64,000 nucleotides of DNA from Kibdelosporangium philippinense (GCF_021390435.2 NZ_JAJVCN010000001.1:248001-312000); one strand, 5' to 3'. Numbered from the stretch's first letter, positions 18,686-28,054 are shown. Notes: generated from the sequence alone by a model not told the origin. Translations and numbers: made by a program.

Positions 18686-18832
18686 ATGTATGAGCTTCGG
18701 GTATCGAACCCCAGAGCAGTGCCCGCCCGTGTACGGGTCGTGCGGCCGATCCTCCAGCTGTCACCGGTTTCGTGTTCATGGTCGGTCACGTCCCGCAGAT
18801 GCTCGTCCCGGAACCGGACGCTGTACCGATAA
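18686..18832 (+). CDS. Possible small ORF (48 residues) with strong ribosome site
   Basis: ATG 18686 is preceded by AGGAGGG (18672-18678) at ideal spacing. The frame reads MYELRVSNPRAVPARVRVV and ends at TAA 18832. No family is recognised, and the second half is Ser/Arg-rich like random high-GC sequence. It lies between palindromic repeats C and D. It may be the truncated remnant of a longer gene or a small peptide. The opposite strand also has a 73-codon frame (18670-18891) with no better support. Confidence 0.3.
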   Translation: MYELRVSNPRAVPARVRVVRPILQLSPVSCSWSVTSRRCSSRNRTLYR

Positions 18833-18853
18833 CCGCGCTTTCCGCGGAGAACA

Positions 18854-18899
18854 GCCCCCTCGTGAGGTAGTTGTGTGACCGAACCACTCACGAGGGGGC
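18854..18899. repeat. Palindromic intergenic repeat, degenerate copy D
   Basis: The 13-bp arms are GCCCCCTCGTGAG (18854-18866) and CTCACGAGGGGGC (18887-18899). The right side keeps the family's AACCACTCACGAG, while the left inner arm and centre have diverged. It lies just after the SARP gene stop (18906, minus strand) and may terminate that gene. Confidence 0.7.
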
Positions 18900-18905
18900 C
18901 GTTGG

Positions 18906-21900
18906 TTACGCTGACCGCGGATGCAGGTCGAGGCTGGCGAGGGTCCAGTTCGCCTCAGTACGCAGGGTTTCCGCTCGCCTTCGGTCTCCTGCGCGTCCTC
19001 TTTCCTCCATCGCTCGCGCCAGCGCCAGTTGTGCAAGGGCCGTCCACGGCCGGGCTTGGCGTTCGCCGAACCCGGTGAGCGCCGTGGTGAGATGCTGCTC
19101 CGCGTCGTCCCAGTCACCAACGATAACCGCCAACCGGCCAAGATGGAATGACGCCGATCCAGCGAAAGTTCGATAGCCGACGCCGCAGTTGAGCCCCGCG
19201 TGCGGTTCGAGCAGTTTACGCAGTGCTTCCGCCGTCGCCGGATCGCCCAACTCGTAGCCGCCAAGTGCAAGCAGGCCAACGATGTGCGGCCATTCGTCAC
19301 CCGACGGCAATGCCTCGACTCCGGTAGCGAGTGCGCGCACTGTCAAGTGAGGAAGGCCACGATCCCCGCCGATCAGGGCAATCAATGAATGTTCGGCGGC
19401 TTCCCTGCTACTGGAAATCCACTGGTCATTGGTGCTGCGGCGCAACCAACTGACGACGAGCATCTGCCGTGCTGCCAAAGTCCCTGGCACGGGATGGATC
19501 CGGTGGTCGGCGTCGTCCGGAACCCGGTGCAGCCGTTGGGTCATCGCCGTGGCCTGCGTGAACTGTCCCTGTGTCACGGCGATCGCCACCGAGCGATCCA
19601 GTAATAACGACTGCCCGAGCTGGTTTCCAGCATCATCGATTGCCTCAACAAGATCCGTCAGCGCAGCGGTGCCGTCGCCGGACAGTTCGGCAGCCATGGC
19701 ACGGTGGTGAGCTGCGATGACCGCTTCATATGTGTCCTCAACAGCTTTCGCGACATCCAGCATCTCGCTGGCCAGTTGCATTCTGCGTCGCACGTGTGCA
19801 GGTCCTTCGAGCAATTGCAGCTCACGGGACATCGCAGTCAAAGCGGGCCGGGCAGCGATGGTGATCGGACGCTCGAGCCTGGCCAAACGAGCAAGCAGCC
19901 GCCCGACGGTGACGTCGTCGATCGCGCTGACGGCACGCGGAGGCTTTGTTCCCACGAGCATTTCGATCAACGCGGTAGCTTCGCTGCGCATTCTTGGCCG
20001 GTCTTGAACGACGTCCGCGAGGCCAAGCGCGGCCTGCGCGGCCATATTCAGCCGACCGTTGTGCAACGCCTGGATGGCGCCGTCCAACAGGGTCTGCTCG
20101 CATTCCTCGTGTCCGGCCGCGAGTTGTGCGAGCCCGAGGTTCGTCAGTGCCTCGGCGCGCAGCTCGTGGTCCGCAGACGGGACGTGCCGCAATGCCTGGC
20201 GGTGCAAGTGAACGGCCTCGTCCTGGCTGGCCCACGCGGCCGCACGCCACCCCCACCGTACGGCACGCTGGTCCCCGTGTGGGACCGCTCCCGCAGCCCG
20301 GTGGTGCGCCATTGTGCGGCTGTAGCGGCGGAGTTCACCCGCTCGGCGGTGTTCGATCGCATCCGCGATTCGGGTGTGCAGCCAACGACGTCGTGCGGCA
20401 CTGGTTTGCTCGTAAACCGCGCGGCGGACGATGTCGTGCACGAACCGGTACTCGTGCGTTGCCGGGATTTCCTCCACCAGGCCGTCGTTCGCCGCGGTGT
20501 CCAGAGCTTCGAAGGCGTCGACCTCACGCAGTTCCGCGGCCTCGGCGATCAGGTCGAGCTCGAAACTCGGCCCGGCCGCGGCCGCGGTACGCAGCAATTG
20601 CCTTGTGTCGTGGTCGGTCGCGGCCAGCCGGGCGCTCGCGTACTCGATCGCACCGGACGGCATTGTCGGCTTGGTGCTGTCCGGGTCGCTGTGCCAGCGC
20701 AGGAGTTCCAGTAAGAGGAACGTGTTCCCGGCTGTGTCGTCGACCAGGTGCGACGGCGGCGGGATGTCCCTGGCGTCCGGCGTGATCCGCCGGATCAACG
20801 CGGCCACGTCGGACTCGTCAAGCTCCGGAAGGGGGATCCGGCGCAGCCAGTCGTCCCGGTCGAGATCGTGGATTGCTGACGCATAGTGATCTGCGGCGGT
20901 TGGACGGCGTCCAGGTGCGGCCGCGGTCGCGGCGATGAGTAACGACGTTCCGATGCGGTACCGGGAAATCCTGCGCAGCAGGGCGAACGTGTCGTCATCG
21001 GCCAGGTCCAGGTCGTCGAGGACGACGAACACCGGTTCCTCGGCCGAGGTCTTGAGGAACAGGTCCGTCAAGGCCGTCAACAGATCGGTGCGTGTGGACG
21101 ATGCCGGATCGGTCAAGGTGCGGACGGTGCTACGACTCAGCGGTGGCAGCGAGTCTTCCGGTGTGGCGGCGATGAACCCGTTTGCCGCTTCAACGAAAGC
21201 GTGACAGGGCACAGTGGACTTCTCGGCACACCGGCCGTACATGACGATCCCGCCCGCGACACTGATTCTTTTCGCGAGTTCGGTGACCAGCCTGGTCTTG
21301 CCGATTCCAGGTTCGCCCGTGACCAGAGCCATATGGCACGCGCCGTCTTCGACCTGCGCCCACGTGGCCGACAGGCGCGCGAGCTCTTGTCGTCGGCCCA
21401 CGAAAGGAGCCGAGCTCGGTGCCTGCGGCTTACGTGTTCGCGTTGACGTGACTACCGGGCTGCCGAGCAATTCCGCATACGCCACTTGGGTTTCCGGCGC
21501 CGGGTCGATGCCGAGTTCTTCAGCCAGCATCCTGCGCAGCTCGTGGTAGGACTTCAGCGCCTCGGCCCGATTCCCCGCGGCAACGTGTGCGGTCATCCGG
21601 CACCTGTGCGCGCTTTCCCGTAGCGGCGCACGCCTGACGGCCTCATCCGCGAACCTGAGCGCGTTGCGGTCGTCGTGTCGTGCCGAAGCTGCAAGGCTTG
21701 CGGTTTCCAAGGCGGACACAAGAAGTTCTACGGTCCGCTCGCGTACACCCGTGACCCATTCACCTTCGTGGTCAGGTAAGAAAGGTCGCTCAAGTGTGGT
21801 CACCGCAGCGGCGGCGAGCCGTTCGGCATCGTCGTATTCGCCTCTGCCAAAGGCTTCGGAGGCCTGCGTTGCTTCGGTCTCGGCCTCCTCAAGGTCCACT

Positions 21901-22202
21901 CTGGCCTCGGCAGGCAGTTTGAGCAGGTAACGGCCGCCTTGCGCGATGATCGGCGGGCTTGCCTCGATGTCGCCGCCCACAACGAATCCCCGCACGCGAC
22001 TGACCACACTGCGCAGCGCGGACGCCCACGTGTCGGGCAATCCCTCTGGCCACACCGTGTCCGCCAGTTGATCCCTGCTCGTCCCGCCTGAGCGCTCCAG
22101 CGTCAGCCGCGCGAACGCGACCTGCGCCTGTGCGCTCGACAAATGCCTAGGCGGGGCGTCATCACGTTCGATGGTGATGAGACCCGTCAGCCTGATGAGC
22201 AT
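18906..22202 (-). CDS. Large SARP-family regulator with ATPase and TPR-like region
   Basis: About 1,098 residues. The N-terminal winged-helix domain (residues about 1-90) is followed by a bacterial transcriptional activation domain (about 95-250; ending PLRESAHRC...ELGIDPAPETQ), a P-loop ATPase (GEPGIGKTRLV) with a Walker B LVLDDLDLADDD, and a long helical C-terminal half. I chose ATG 22202 (MLIRLTGLITI) because SARPs begin close to this strand; a TTG at 22229 is possible. It lies inside the cluster, divergent from the second ketosynthase. Five promoters in the window carry SARP-type direct repeats, so it is the best candidate for the cluster activator. Confidence 0.88.
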   Translation of the reverse strand: MLIRLTGLITIERDDAPPRHLSSAQAQVAFARLTLERSGGTSRDQLADTVWPEGLPDTWASALRSVVSRVRGFVVGGDIEASPPIIAQGGRYLLKLPAEARVDLEEAETEATQASEAFGRGEYDDAERLAAAAVTTLERPFLPDHEGEWVTGVRERTVELLVSALETASLAASARHDDRNALRFADEAVRRAPLRESAHRCRMTAHVAAGNRAEALKSYHELRRMLAEELGIDPAPETQVAYAELLGSPVVTSTRTRKPQAPSSAPFVGRRQELARLSATWAQVEDGACHMALVTGEPGIGKTRLVTELAKRISVAGGIVMYGRCAEKSTVPCHAFVEAANGFIAATPEDSLPPLSRSTVRTLTDPASSTRTDLLTALTDLFLKTSAEEPVFVVLDDLDLADDDTFALLRRISRYRIGTSLLIAATAAAPGRRPTAADHYASAIHDLDRDDWLRRIPLPELDESDVAALIRRITPDARDIPPPSHLVDDTAGNTFLLLELLRWHSDPDSTKPTMPSGAIEYASARLAATDHDTRQLLRTAAAAGPSFELDLIAEAAELREVDAFEALDTAANDGLVEEIPATHEYRFVHDIVRRAVYEQTSAARRRWLHTRIADAIEHRRAGELRRYSRTMAHHRAAGAVPHGDQRAVRWGWRAAAWASQDEAVHLHRQALRHVPSADHELRAEALTNLGLAQLAAGHEECEQTLLDGAIQALHNGRLNMAAQAALGLADVVQDRPRMRSEATALIEMLVGTKPPRAVSAIDDVTVGRLLARLARLERPITIAARPALTAMSRELQLLEGPAHVRRRMQLASEMLDVAKAVEDTYEAVIAAHHRAMAAELSGDGTAALTDLVEAIDDAGNQLGQSLLLDRSVAIAVTQGQFTQATAMTQRLHRVPDDADHRIHPVPGTLAARQMLVVSWLRRSTNDQWISSSREAAEHSLIALIGGDRGLPHLTVRALATGVEALPSGDEWPHIVGLLALGGYELGDPATAEALRKLLEPHAGLNCGVGYRTFAGSASFHLGRLAVIVGDWDDAEQHLTTALTGFGERQARPWTALAQLALARAMEERGRAGDRRRAETLRTEANWTLASLDLHPRSA

Positions 22203-22328
22203 TCCGACCACCCCAGTCGGCTCGGACAATCTCCGCAGAAAGGATTGCCTGGCGTTCGCGCGGCCGTCTACCCCTACACCATGAGCTTTTCACGGGCGGC
22301 CACGTGAGGTAGTCACCCTGCGTTTGTG

Positions 22329-22360
22329 TTGCGCCCCGCTTGCGGCGAGCCACGTACAAC
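22329..22360 (+). promoter_or_regulatory. SARP-type operator and promoter of the ten-gene operon
   Basis: TTGCGCC (22329-22335) and TTGCGGC (22340-22346) have an 11-bp period. An 8-bp gap leads to TACAAC (22355-22360). The sequence also resembles the AOS promoter beyond the heptamers (shared GCTTGCGG and CGTA-AACT blocks). It supports ATG 22387 as the start of the first gene. Confidence 0.78.
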
Positions 22361-22386
22361 TTGGCCGTGAGCAGAGGGGAGCCGAG

Positions 22387-23613
22387 ATGACGGCCAGCGT
22401 GGTGATCACCGGTATGGGCGTGGTCACGCCGGCGGGATGCCGGCTCGACGAATTCTGGGCGGTACTGCGGGCGGGCCGTTCGACGGCCGCCGAACTGACC
22501 GGTCTTGACGTAGCGCAGCACAAGGTACGGATCGGGTGCCGGGTCAGCGGGTTCGAGCAGCTCGACGTGCTGAACCCGAAAGAAGCACGGCGTCTTGATC
22601 CCTTCGCGCGTTACGGCGTCGCGGCCGCACTGGAGGCATACGCCGACGCGGGCTCCCCGAAACCGGACACTGACCGGGCGGCCATCGTGATCGGAAACGC
22701 CGTCGGTGGCCGGAGAACCAGCGACGACGAGACCCGAAACTACTACACCGGCGGTCCGGCCAAGGTGAACCCCTTGATGCCGTTGATAAACATGCCGAAC
22801 GCCGCGGCGGCCGCGCTCACCATGAAGCTCGGCTGGCACGGACCCGCGTTGACCATCGCGTCCACATGCGCCAGCGGCGCCGACTCGATCGGCTACGCCC
22901 GAATGCTTCTGCAGACCGGCCAGGCCGATGTGGTTCTCGCCGGTGGCTGCGAGTCGATCATGACCGAGGTGACGCTGGCCGCCTTCGGAAACCTCAATGC
23001 CGTCACGACGAGCCGTAACGACACTCCGCAGATCGCGTCAAGGCCGTTCGACAAGGACCGCGACGGGTTCGTGATGGGCGAGGGCGCTGGTTTCGTCGTG
23101 CTGGAACGTGCTGAGGACGCACGGGCCAGGGGAGCGCGGATGTACGCGGAAATCGCAGGTTACGCGGCCACCAGCGACGCGTTCCACCTGTCGATGCCCG
23201 CATCGGACGGTGCCGGAGCGGTCGCCGCGATGACCAGGGCGATCAATAACGCGGGCCTGGAGACACGGGACATCGTGCACGTCAACGCGCACGGAACGTC
23301 CACACCGCACAACGACCGCGCCGAAGCGGTCGCACTGCACAAGGTTTTCGGGCCGGAGGGTCCGCCGGTGACCTCGTCGAAGGGCGTCATCGGGCATCTG
23401 ATCGGAGCCGCTGGCTCGGTCGAACTGATCGCCACGGTGATGGCCATGCGCGAGGCCGTGGTTCCGCCAACCGCAAACCATGAGCACCTCGAACCGGGAA
23501 TGCAGATCGACGTCGTGCACGGCAAGCCACGCAAGGTAGCAGCCGGGCCCGCGCTGTCGAACTCGTTCGGTTTCGGGGGCCACAACGCCTGTCTGGTGGT
23601 GACGCCGGTATGA
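22387..23613 (+). CDS. Beta-ketoacyl-ACP synthase II type ketosynthase (copy 2)
   Basis: A 408-residue FabF-like enzyme with catalytic Cys161 (STCASGAD) and both His (NAHGTSTPHND; GHLIGAAGS). It is strongly similar along its whole length to the ketosynthase at 5327-6544, including long shared blocks (IGNAVGGRRT; FDKDRDGFVMGEGAGFVVLER; LSNSFGFGGHNACLVVTP). An ancient duplication within the pathway is likely. Both copies keep the Cys, so this is not a KS/CLF pair. I chose ATG 22387, with GAGGGGAGC upstream, because an upstream start would lie inside the promoter. It is the first gene of a ten-gene operon and overlaps the next gene by 4 bp. Confidence 0.9.
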   Translation: MTASVVITGMGVVTPAGCRLDEFWAVLRAGRSTAAELTGLDVAQHKVRIGCRVSGFEQLDVLNPKEARRLDPFARYGVAAALEAYADAGSPKPDTDRAAIVIGNAVGGRRTSDDETRNYYTGGPAKVNPLMPLINMPNAAAAALTMKLGWHGPALTIASTCASGADSIGYARMLLQTGQADVVLAGGCESIMTEVTLAAFGNLNAVTTSRNDTPQIASRPFDKDRDGFVMGEGAGFVVLERAEDARARGARMYAEIAGYAATSDAFHLSMPASDGAGAVAAMTRAINNAGLETRDIVHVNAHGTSTPHNDRAEAVALHKVFGPEGPPVTSSKGVIGHLIGAAGSVELIATVMAMREAVVPPTANHEHLEPGMQIDVVHGKPRKVAAGPALSNSFGFGGHNACLVVTPV

Positions 23614-24452
23614 CACCGACCCTGTCCACGAAAACCGTCCGCAAGGTCACGGCTGAGGAGATCGCGACCTATCGCGATGTGGTCCGAAGTGGACTGTCGC
23701 AGAGCGACGGCAACGCTTCCCCGTTGCACGCGTTCGTGCTGGCCTCGCCGGTGATCGACGAGTCGGTCGGACTGATCGGCGCGGCCACCGCGGACGGCTC
23801 ACCGCTCGGCCGGGTGCACCTGTCGCAGGAGATCCACGTCCAGCGGGCGATCAGGGCGGACGAGCCGGTCACGGTCGCGTTGGACGTCGTCGGCACCCGT
23901 AAGAGCCTCAAAGGCGTCCAGGTGGCGATGAAGGTCGCGCTGCTGGGCGAGGACGGTTCGCAATTCGCCGAGCTGATCACCGGCGCGATGCTCGTCGGCG
24001 CGGTCACCCCGGACACCTTCGGCCAGCTCCCACCGCACCCCGGCAAGGGCAGCACGGCCGAGCCGACCATTGTGGCGCAATCGATCGCGCGCGACACCGT
24101 GACCAAGTACGCCCATGCCTCTGGTGATTTGAACCCGATTCACTTGGACGACAACGCTGCAAGGGACGCGGGCTTCGGAAACGGCGTGATCGCACACGGA
24201 ATGAGCGTGCTGGCGGTCGTGACCGAGGAGGTCATCGACCGGTACGCGGGCGGCGACGCGAGCCGTATCAAGAGCGTCGGAGCCAGGTTCTCGTCCGCGG
24301 TCCTGCCGGACACGCCACTGGAAATCGTGCTGCAGGAGGACACCGAAGACTTGCTTGCAGAGTCGAGCATCGGGACAGCCTTCGTGCGGTTCTCGTGCAA
24401 GACGCAGACCGGTCCCGCTCTCAAGAGCGGCTGGGTCGAGCTGGGGGAATGA
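23610..24452 (+). CDS. MaoC-like 3-hydroxyacyl dehydratase (double hotdog)
   Basis: A 280-residue protein with two hotdog-like halves. The second carries the hydratase-2 motif ASGDLNPIHLDD (about residues 171-182), with Asp and His for catalysis, followed by IAHGMSVL. The family dehydrates or hydrates 3-hydroxyacyl thioesters. With the ketosynthases, KAS III and ketoreductase it completes a chain-building set that lacks an enoyl reductase, so double bonds may remain. ATG 23610 overlaps the ketosynthase stop. Confidence 0.85.
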   Translation: MTPTLSTKTVRKVTAEEIATYRDVVRSGLSQSDGNASPLHAFVLASPVIDESVGLIGAATADGSPLGRVHLSQEIHVQRAIRADEPVTVALDVVGTRKSLKGVQVAMKVALLGEDGSQFAELITGAMLVGAVTPDTFGQLPPHPGKGSTAEPTIVAQSIARDTVTKYAHASGDLNPIHLDDNAARDAGFGNGVIAHGMSVLAVVTEEVIDRYAGGDASRIKSVGARFSSAVLPDTPLEIVLQEDTEDLLAESSIGTAFVRFSCKTQTGPALKSGWVELGE

Positions 24453-25909
24453 TGGCGCACACGTTCAGGGAGAGGTTCCTTTCGCAAGTCAGCCGCAGGC
24501 CGGGCGCGCCCGCGTTGGTCTGGCACGGCGAGGTCACCACGTACGGCGACCTCTACGAACTCGCTGACAAGGCAAGGGCCCGGCTCGAATGGTCCAACCT
24601 GGAGCCGGGTGAGCCGATCGGCCTGCTGGCCAAGAAGTCCCCGCAGGCGGTCGCGCTCGTGCTCGGCGCCATCCTGAGTGGCCGCCGGTTCCTGCTTCCG
24701 TCGCCCGCGCTGGCCAACTCGGCGCTGACGAGCCTGTTCGCCCAGGCAGGCTGCAAGGCCGTGTTCGCGCCAGAGGGCGAGCCGGAGTTCACACCGGATC
24801 CCTCTGCATCCGTGGCCGCGCTTGAAGTGTCCGATCTGGACGGCGTGCAGTTCATGCTCACGACATCGGGGTCGACCGGCCTGCCGAAGATCGTGCCGCT
24901 GCCACAGCAAGGGATTGACCGGTTCATCGAGTGGGCGGGCGCGGAGTTCGACATCCGGCCGGGCCGGACCGTGCTGAACTACGCGCCGCTGAACTTCGAC
25001 CTGTGCCTGCTGGACGTCTGGACGACGCTCGCCCTGGGCGGCCAGGTCGTGCTCGTCGACCCGGACTACGCCGCCAACGGCAGGCATCTGCTGGACATGC
25101 TGGTCCGGCACGAGGTCAACATCATCCAGGCTGTGCCGATGTTCTTCGGCTTGCTGCTGGACATCGTGCAGCCCGCGGTGGACCGGCTGGAGTCGGTCGA
25201 CCGGGTGATGTTCACCGGTGACGCGATCCCGGACCGTACGCTCGCCGAGCTGCCCAGGCTGTTCCCGAAGGCCTCGCTGCACAACATCTACGGCTGCACC
25301 GAGACCAACGACAGCTTCATCCACCACCTCGGCACGGATGCCACGCCGCCGGTCTCGATCGGAACACCGTTGCCTGGCGTGCAAACGCTCCTCCTGACCG
25401 ACGCTGGCACTGTCCTAGATGGACCCGGAACCGGCGAACTCTACGTCTCGACACCGTTCCAGGCCGCCGGATATCTCGACCGAACTCGGCACACGGACAA
25501 GTTCGTGCCGCATCCGACAGGCGCCGACGACCGGCCGTGGTTCCGCTCCGGCGACCTTGTGCGGCGCGCGGAAGACGGCCGTGTCTACCTGATCGGGCGC
25601 AGTGACTTCCAGGTCAAGGTCCGTGGTGTCGCGATCAATACGGCCGAGGTCGAGCACGTCCTGCTTGAGCACCCGGCAGTGCTGGAGGCGGCGGTCGTCG
25701 CCGTGCCGGACCCGATCGCGGGCCGAAAGCTGGTCTGCGCGGTGCAACGAGCCGCGGACAGCACGCTGAACAGTCTCACGCTGCGCCAGCACTGCGCACG
25801 ACGTCTTCCCCAGGCAGCCATTCCCTCGGTGATGCGCATCGTGGACAAGCCGCTGCCGAAGACATCGACCGGCAAGGTCGACCGGAACGCTTTCGGAACA
25901 AGCAAATAA
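24449..25909 (+). CDS. Amino-acid adenylating ligase (stand-alone A domain)
   Basis: A 486-residue AMP-forming ligase. Core motifs are LTTSGSTGLPK (A3), NFDLCLLDVW (A4), YGCTET (A5), the RSGDLVRRAEDG Asp (A7), and the C-terminal lysine in TSTGKVDRN (A10). The Asp after NF in A4 sits where A domains bind the alpha-amino group, so the substrate is probably an amino acid. By eye the first three pocket residues are D-L-L, as in prolyl-activating PltF/RedM-type enzymes, but later pocket positions differ, so proline is only one candidate. The start overlaps the MaoC stop. The carrier protein follows 12 bp later. Confidence 0.88.
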   Translation: MMAHTFRERFLSQVSRRPGAPALVWHGEVTTYGDLYELADKARARLEWSNLEPGEPIGLLAKKSPQAVALVLGAILSGRRFLLPSPALANSALTSLFAQAGCKAVFAPEGEPEFTPDPSASVAALEVSDLDGVQFMLTTSGSTGLPKIVPLPQQGIDRFIEWAGAEFDIRPGRTVLNYAPLNFDLCLLDVWTTLALGGQVVLVDPDYAANGRHLLDMLVRHEVNIIQAVPMFFGLLLDIVQPAVDRLESVDRVMFTGDAIPDRTLAELPRLFPKASLHNIYGCTETNDSFIHHLGTDATPPVSIGTPLPGVQTLLLTDAGTVLDGPGTGELYVSTPFQAAGYLDRTRHTDKFVPHPTGADDRPWFRSGDLVRRAEDGRVYLIGRSDFQVKVRGVAINTAEVEHVLLEHPAVLEAAVVAVPDPIAGRKLVCAVQRAADSTLNSLTLRQHCARRLPQAAIPSVMRIVDKPLPKTSTGKVDRNAFGTSK

Positions 25910-25921
25910 GGGAAGGACGCC

Positions 25922-26182
25922 ATGAGCAACGTAGACGCCATCAAGAAGTTCGTCATCGACGAGTTCCTGCCCGACGTGGCACCCGAGGACCTCGCCGTCG
26001 ACTACGACCTGCTGGCCGACGGCGTGATCGACAGCCTCGGCCTGCTCAAGCTGATCGCGTGGGTGGAAGACCACTTCGCGCTGTCGGTGCACGACACCGA
26101 CCTCGACCCGAACAACTTCCGCAGCGTGCAAGCGATCGACGAGTTCATCGAGGCCGCGCGCAGCCAGGTGGCAGGGAGCTGA
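25922..26182 (+). CDS. Peptidyl/acyl carrier protein
   Basis: An 86-residue carrier protein with the phosphopantetheine site GVIDSLGLLKL (Ser38). The sequence resembles free-standing PCPs that partner stand-alone adenylation enzymes (RedO/PltL type). GGAAGG lies upstream of ATG 25922. Position right after the adenylating ligase makes it the likely acceptor of the activated amino acid, and the acyl-CoA-dehydrogenase-like protein at 28494 may oxidise the tethered residue. Confidence 0.88.
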   Translation: MSNVDAIKKFVIDEFLPDVAPEDLAVDYDLLADGVIDSLGLLKLIAWVEDHFALSVHDTDLDPNNFRSVQAIDEFIEAARSQVAGS

Positions 26183-26188
26183 GCCGTC

Positions 26189-27241
26189 GTGCATCCCGCG
26201 ATCATTTCCTTGCTGGATCACCGCTCGGGTATCGAGCGGGAGACCTGGCGGTCGTTATGGGACCAGCTGGGTGGCGGTGACCTCGACCGAGGTGAAGCCG
26301 TTGCCCTGCTGGCCTCGCTGGCCACCCGGCTGCCCGACCACGACTCGCTGCGCAACCTGCTGGCGTCGTTGAACGAACGGCGTGAACCGGTGACCACCAG
26401 CTGGCCGGGCACCGTGAACATCGTCGGAACCGGTGGCGGGCCAAGGACATTCAACGTTTCGACGGCTTCGGCATTCGTGGCCGCGGCATTGGGTGTCAAG
26501 GTCGTCAAGACCGGTTCACGTGCCTACACGAGCAGTGTCGGCTCGATCGATTTGCTTGAGCGCCTCGGGGTCGGCCTGACACGGTCGTACCGGCACACCG
26601 AGGACACTTTGGACAAGTACGGGATCGCGTTCGCGGGACCGTTCGTCTATCCGTCCGAATTGCTCCGGATGGCCAGGGTGATCATGCCGTTGGGGCTCAA
26701 GCCGTTCGGCCGGTTCGTCAACGCGCTCGGCCCGTTCCTGGCAGCTCTTCCGGTCACGGCACAGGTTACGGGTGTGTCCGTGCACGCGCCTCAGCCGGAG
26801 TTGCGCAGGCTGGCCGCGGGCATCAAGGACCGCAAGGTCTGGCTGTGCATGAACGACTCCGGCGCGGACGAGCTGCTTGGGTTTGCTGACAACGTGATCT
26901 ACACCAACGACGACACCAGCATGATCCGGCTCTGGGCCGGTCGGTTCACCTCCGACAAGGGCACTTTCGAGGACCTGGCACCGGCGCGTGATCTCGACGG
27001 CGTCGCCGACCACTTCCTTGAGGTGATCTCCGGTGAGGCCGGACCGGTCGTGACCGAGACGATCAGCCTCAACGCGGCGGCGCTTGCGGTCGCGACCGGC
27101 CAGATCGAGGACTGGGCGGACGCGTTCGACGCCGCGCAGCAAGCAGTCACCAGCGGTGCCGCACGCTCCCTTGTGGACAAAATGCGATCGCCGCAAGAGC
27201 GCAAGCTCACCCTCGTACGCAAGGCGGTATCCAATGGCTGA
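26189..27241 (+). CDS. TrpD-like phosphoribosyltransferase with altered acceptor site
   Basis: A 350-residue homologue of anthranilate phosphoribosyltransferase. The PRPP loop GTGGG (80-84), FNVSTASAF and the metal-binding Asp-Glu (227-228) are kept. The anthranilate-contacting segment KHGNR of true TrpD reads KTGSR here (107-111), so the His and Asn are gone, and the HPAM region reads YPSE. The phosphoribosyl donor side looks sound but the acceptor is probably not plain anthranilate. GTG start, 6 bp after the carrier protein stop. It overlaps the TrpA-like gene by 8 bp. It has no trpE or trpG partner nearby. Confidence 0.85.
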   Translation: MHPAIISLLDHRSGIERETWRSLWDQLGGGDLDRGEAVALLASLATRLPDHDSLRNLLASLNERREPVTTSWPGTVNIVGTGGGPRTFNVSTASAFVAAALGVKVVKTGSRAYTSSVGSIDLLERLGVGLTRSYRHTEDTLDKYGIAFAGPFVYPSELLRMARVIMPLGLKPFGRFVNALGPFLAALPVTAQVTGVSVHAPQPELRRLAAGIKDRKVWLCMNDSGADELLGFADNVIYTNDDTSMIRLWAGRFTSDKGTFEDLAPARDLDGVADHFLEVISGEAGPVVTETISLNAAALAVATGQIEDWADAFDAAQQAVTSGAARSLVDKMRSPQERKLTLVRKAVSNG

Positions 27242-28052
27242 GTTCTTCGACCAGATCGCCGACGGCGAGCCGGGATTGGCGTTGTTCCTCAACGCGGGCG
27301 ACCCGTCGCTGGACATATTGGCAGATCTCGTGTTCATGCTCGACGACGCCGGAGTGGACTGTCTTGAGCTGGCCGTGCCGTTCCCCGGCTCGGTCACCGA
27401 CGGCCCGGTCATCCGGCGTTCGCACGAGCGGGCACTGGCGCTCGGCGTCGGCCTGGACGAAGTTCTCACCTTCATCTCGAACGTCCGGCCGAAGCTGCAC
27501 CGGCTGCGGATCGCGTTGCTCGCCGACTGGAGCTACTCGATCAAAAGCAGGCCGATGGCCGAGGTCGTCGGCGACATCGCCGAAGCAGGCGCGGACGGCC
27601 TGCTGCTGCACGCCGTCCCACCGCGGGTGCGACCGGGTTACTACCAGGCAACCAAAGACGCGGGCCTGCCGGTCGTCACCACGTGCTACCACAAGGTCTC
27701 CACCCAGCAGGTGATGGCCGAGGCAGCCGAACACGCCTCGGCCTACCTGTACCTGGTCGCCCAGTACGGCCGCAGCGGCACCGCGCCGGCCGACGGGTTC
27801 TCCGAGCTGGCGGGCACGATCGCCGAGTTGCGGTTGGACACACACGTGCCGATCGCCGTCGGATTCGGAGTCAAGTCGCGGGCAGACGTCACGACAGTGC
27901 ACGCCCTCGGGGCGGACGCGGTGATCGTCGGCTCCGCTGGAGTGGCGCGGGTCGAAGAAGCCCTCGCGTACAACCGTGACGTGGTCAGCGAATTCGCCGA
28001 CTTCGTCCGGTCGGTCCACCCCGCACACACTCTCGGCACACTAAGGAGTTGA
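27234..28052 (+). CDS. TrpA-like (tryptophan synthase alpha) retro-aldol lyase
   Basis: A 272-residue TIM-barrel homologue of tryptophan synthase alpha. The two catalytic acids are kept: Glu45 (CLELAVPF) and Asp56 (VTDGP), corresponding to Glu49 and Asp60 of the enteric enzyme. The mobile loop 6 reads AQYGRSGT (176-183) in place of the usual SR-G-VTG, and the Asp of FSDP is Gly. No trpB is present, so an indole or related heterocycle released from a glycerol phosphate would not be channelled to tryptophan, as with stand-alone indole-glycerol-phosphate lyases. ATG 27234 overlaps the TrpD-like gene. Confidence 0.85.
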   Translation: MAEFFDQIADGEPGLALFLNAGDPSLDILADLVFMLDDAGVDCLELAVPFPGSVTDGPVIRRSHERALALGVGLDEVLTFISNVRPKLHRLRIALLADWSYSIKSRPMAEVVGDIAEAGADGLLLHAVPPRVRPGYYQATKDAGLPVVTTCYHKVSTQQVMAEAAEHASAYLYLVAQYGRSGTAPADGFSELAGTIAELRLDTHVPIAVGFGVKSRADVTTVHALGADAVIVGSAGVARVEEALAYNRDVVSEFADFVRSVHPAHTLGTLRS

Positions 28053-28054
28053 CC

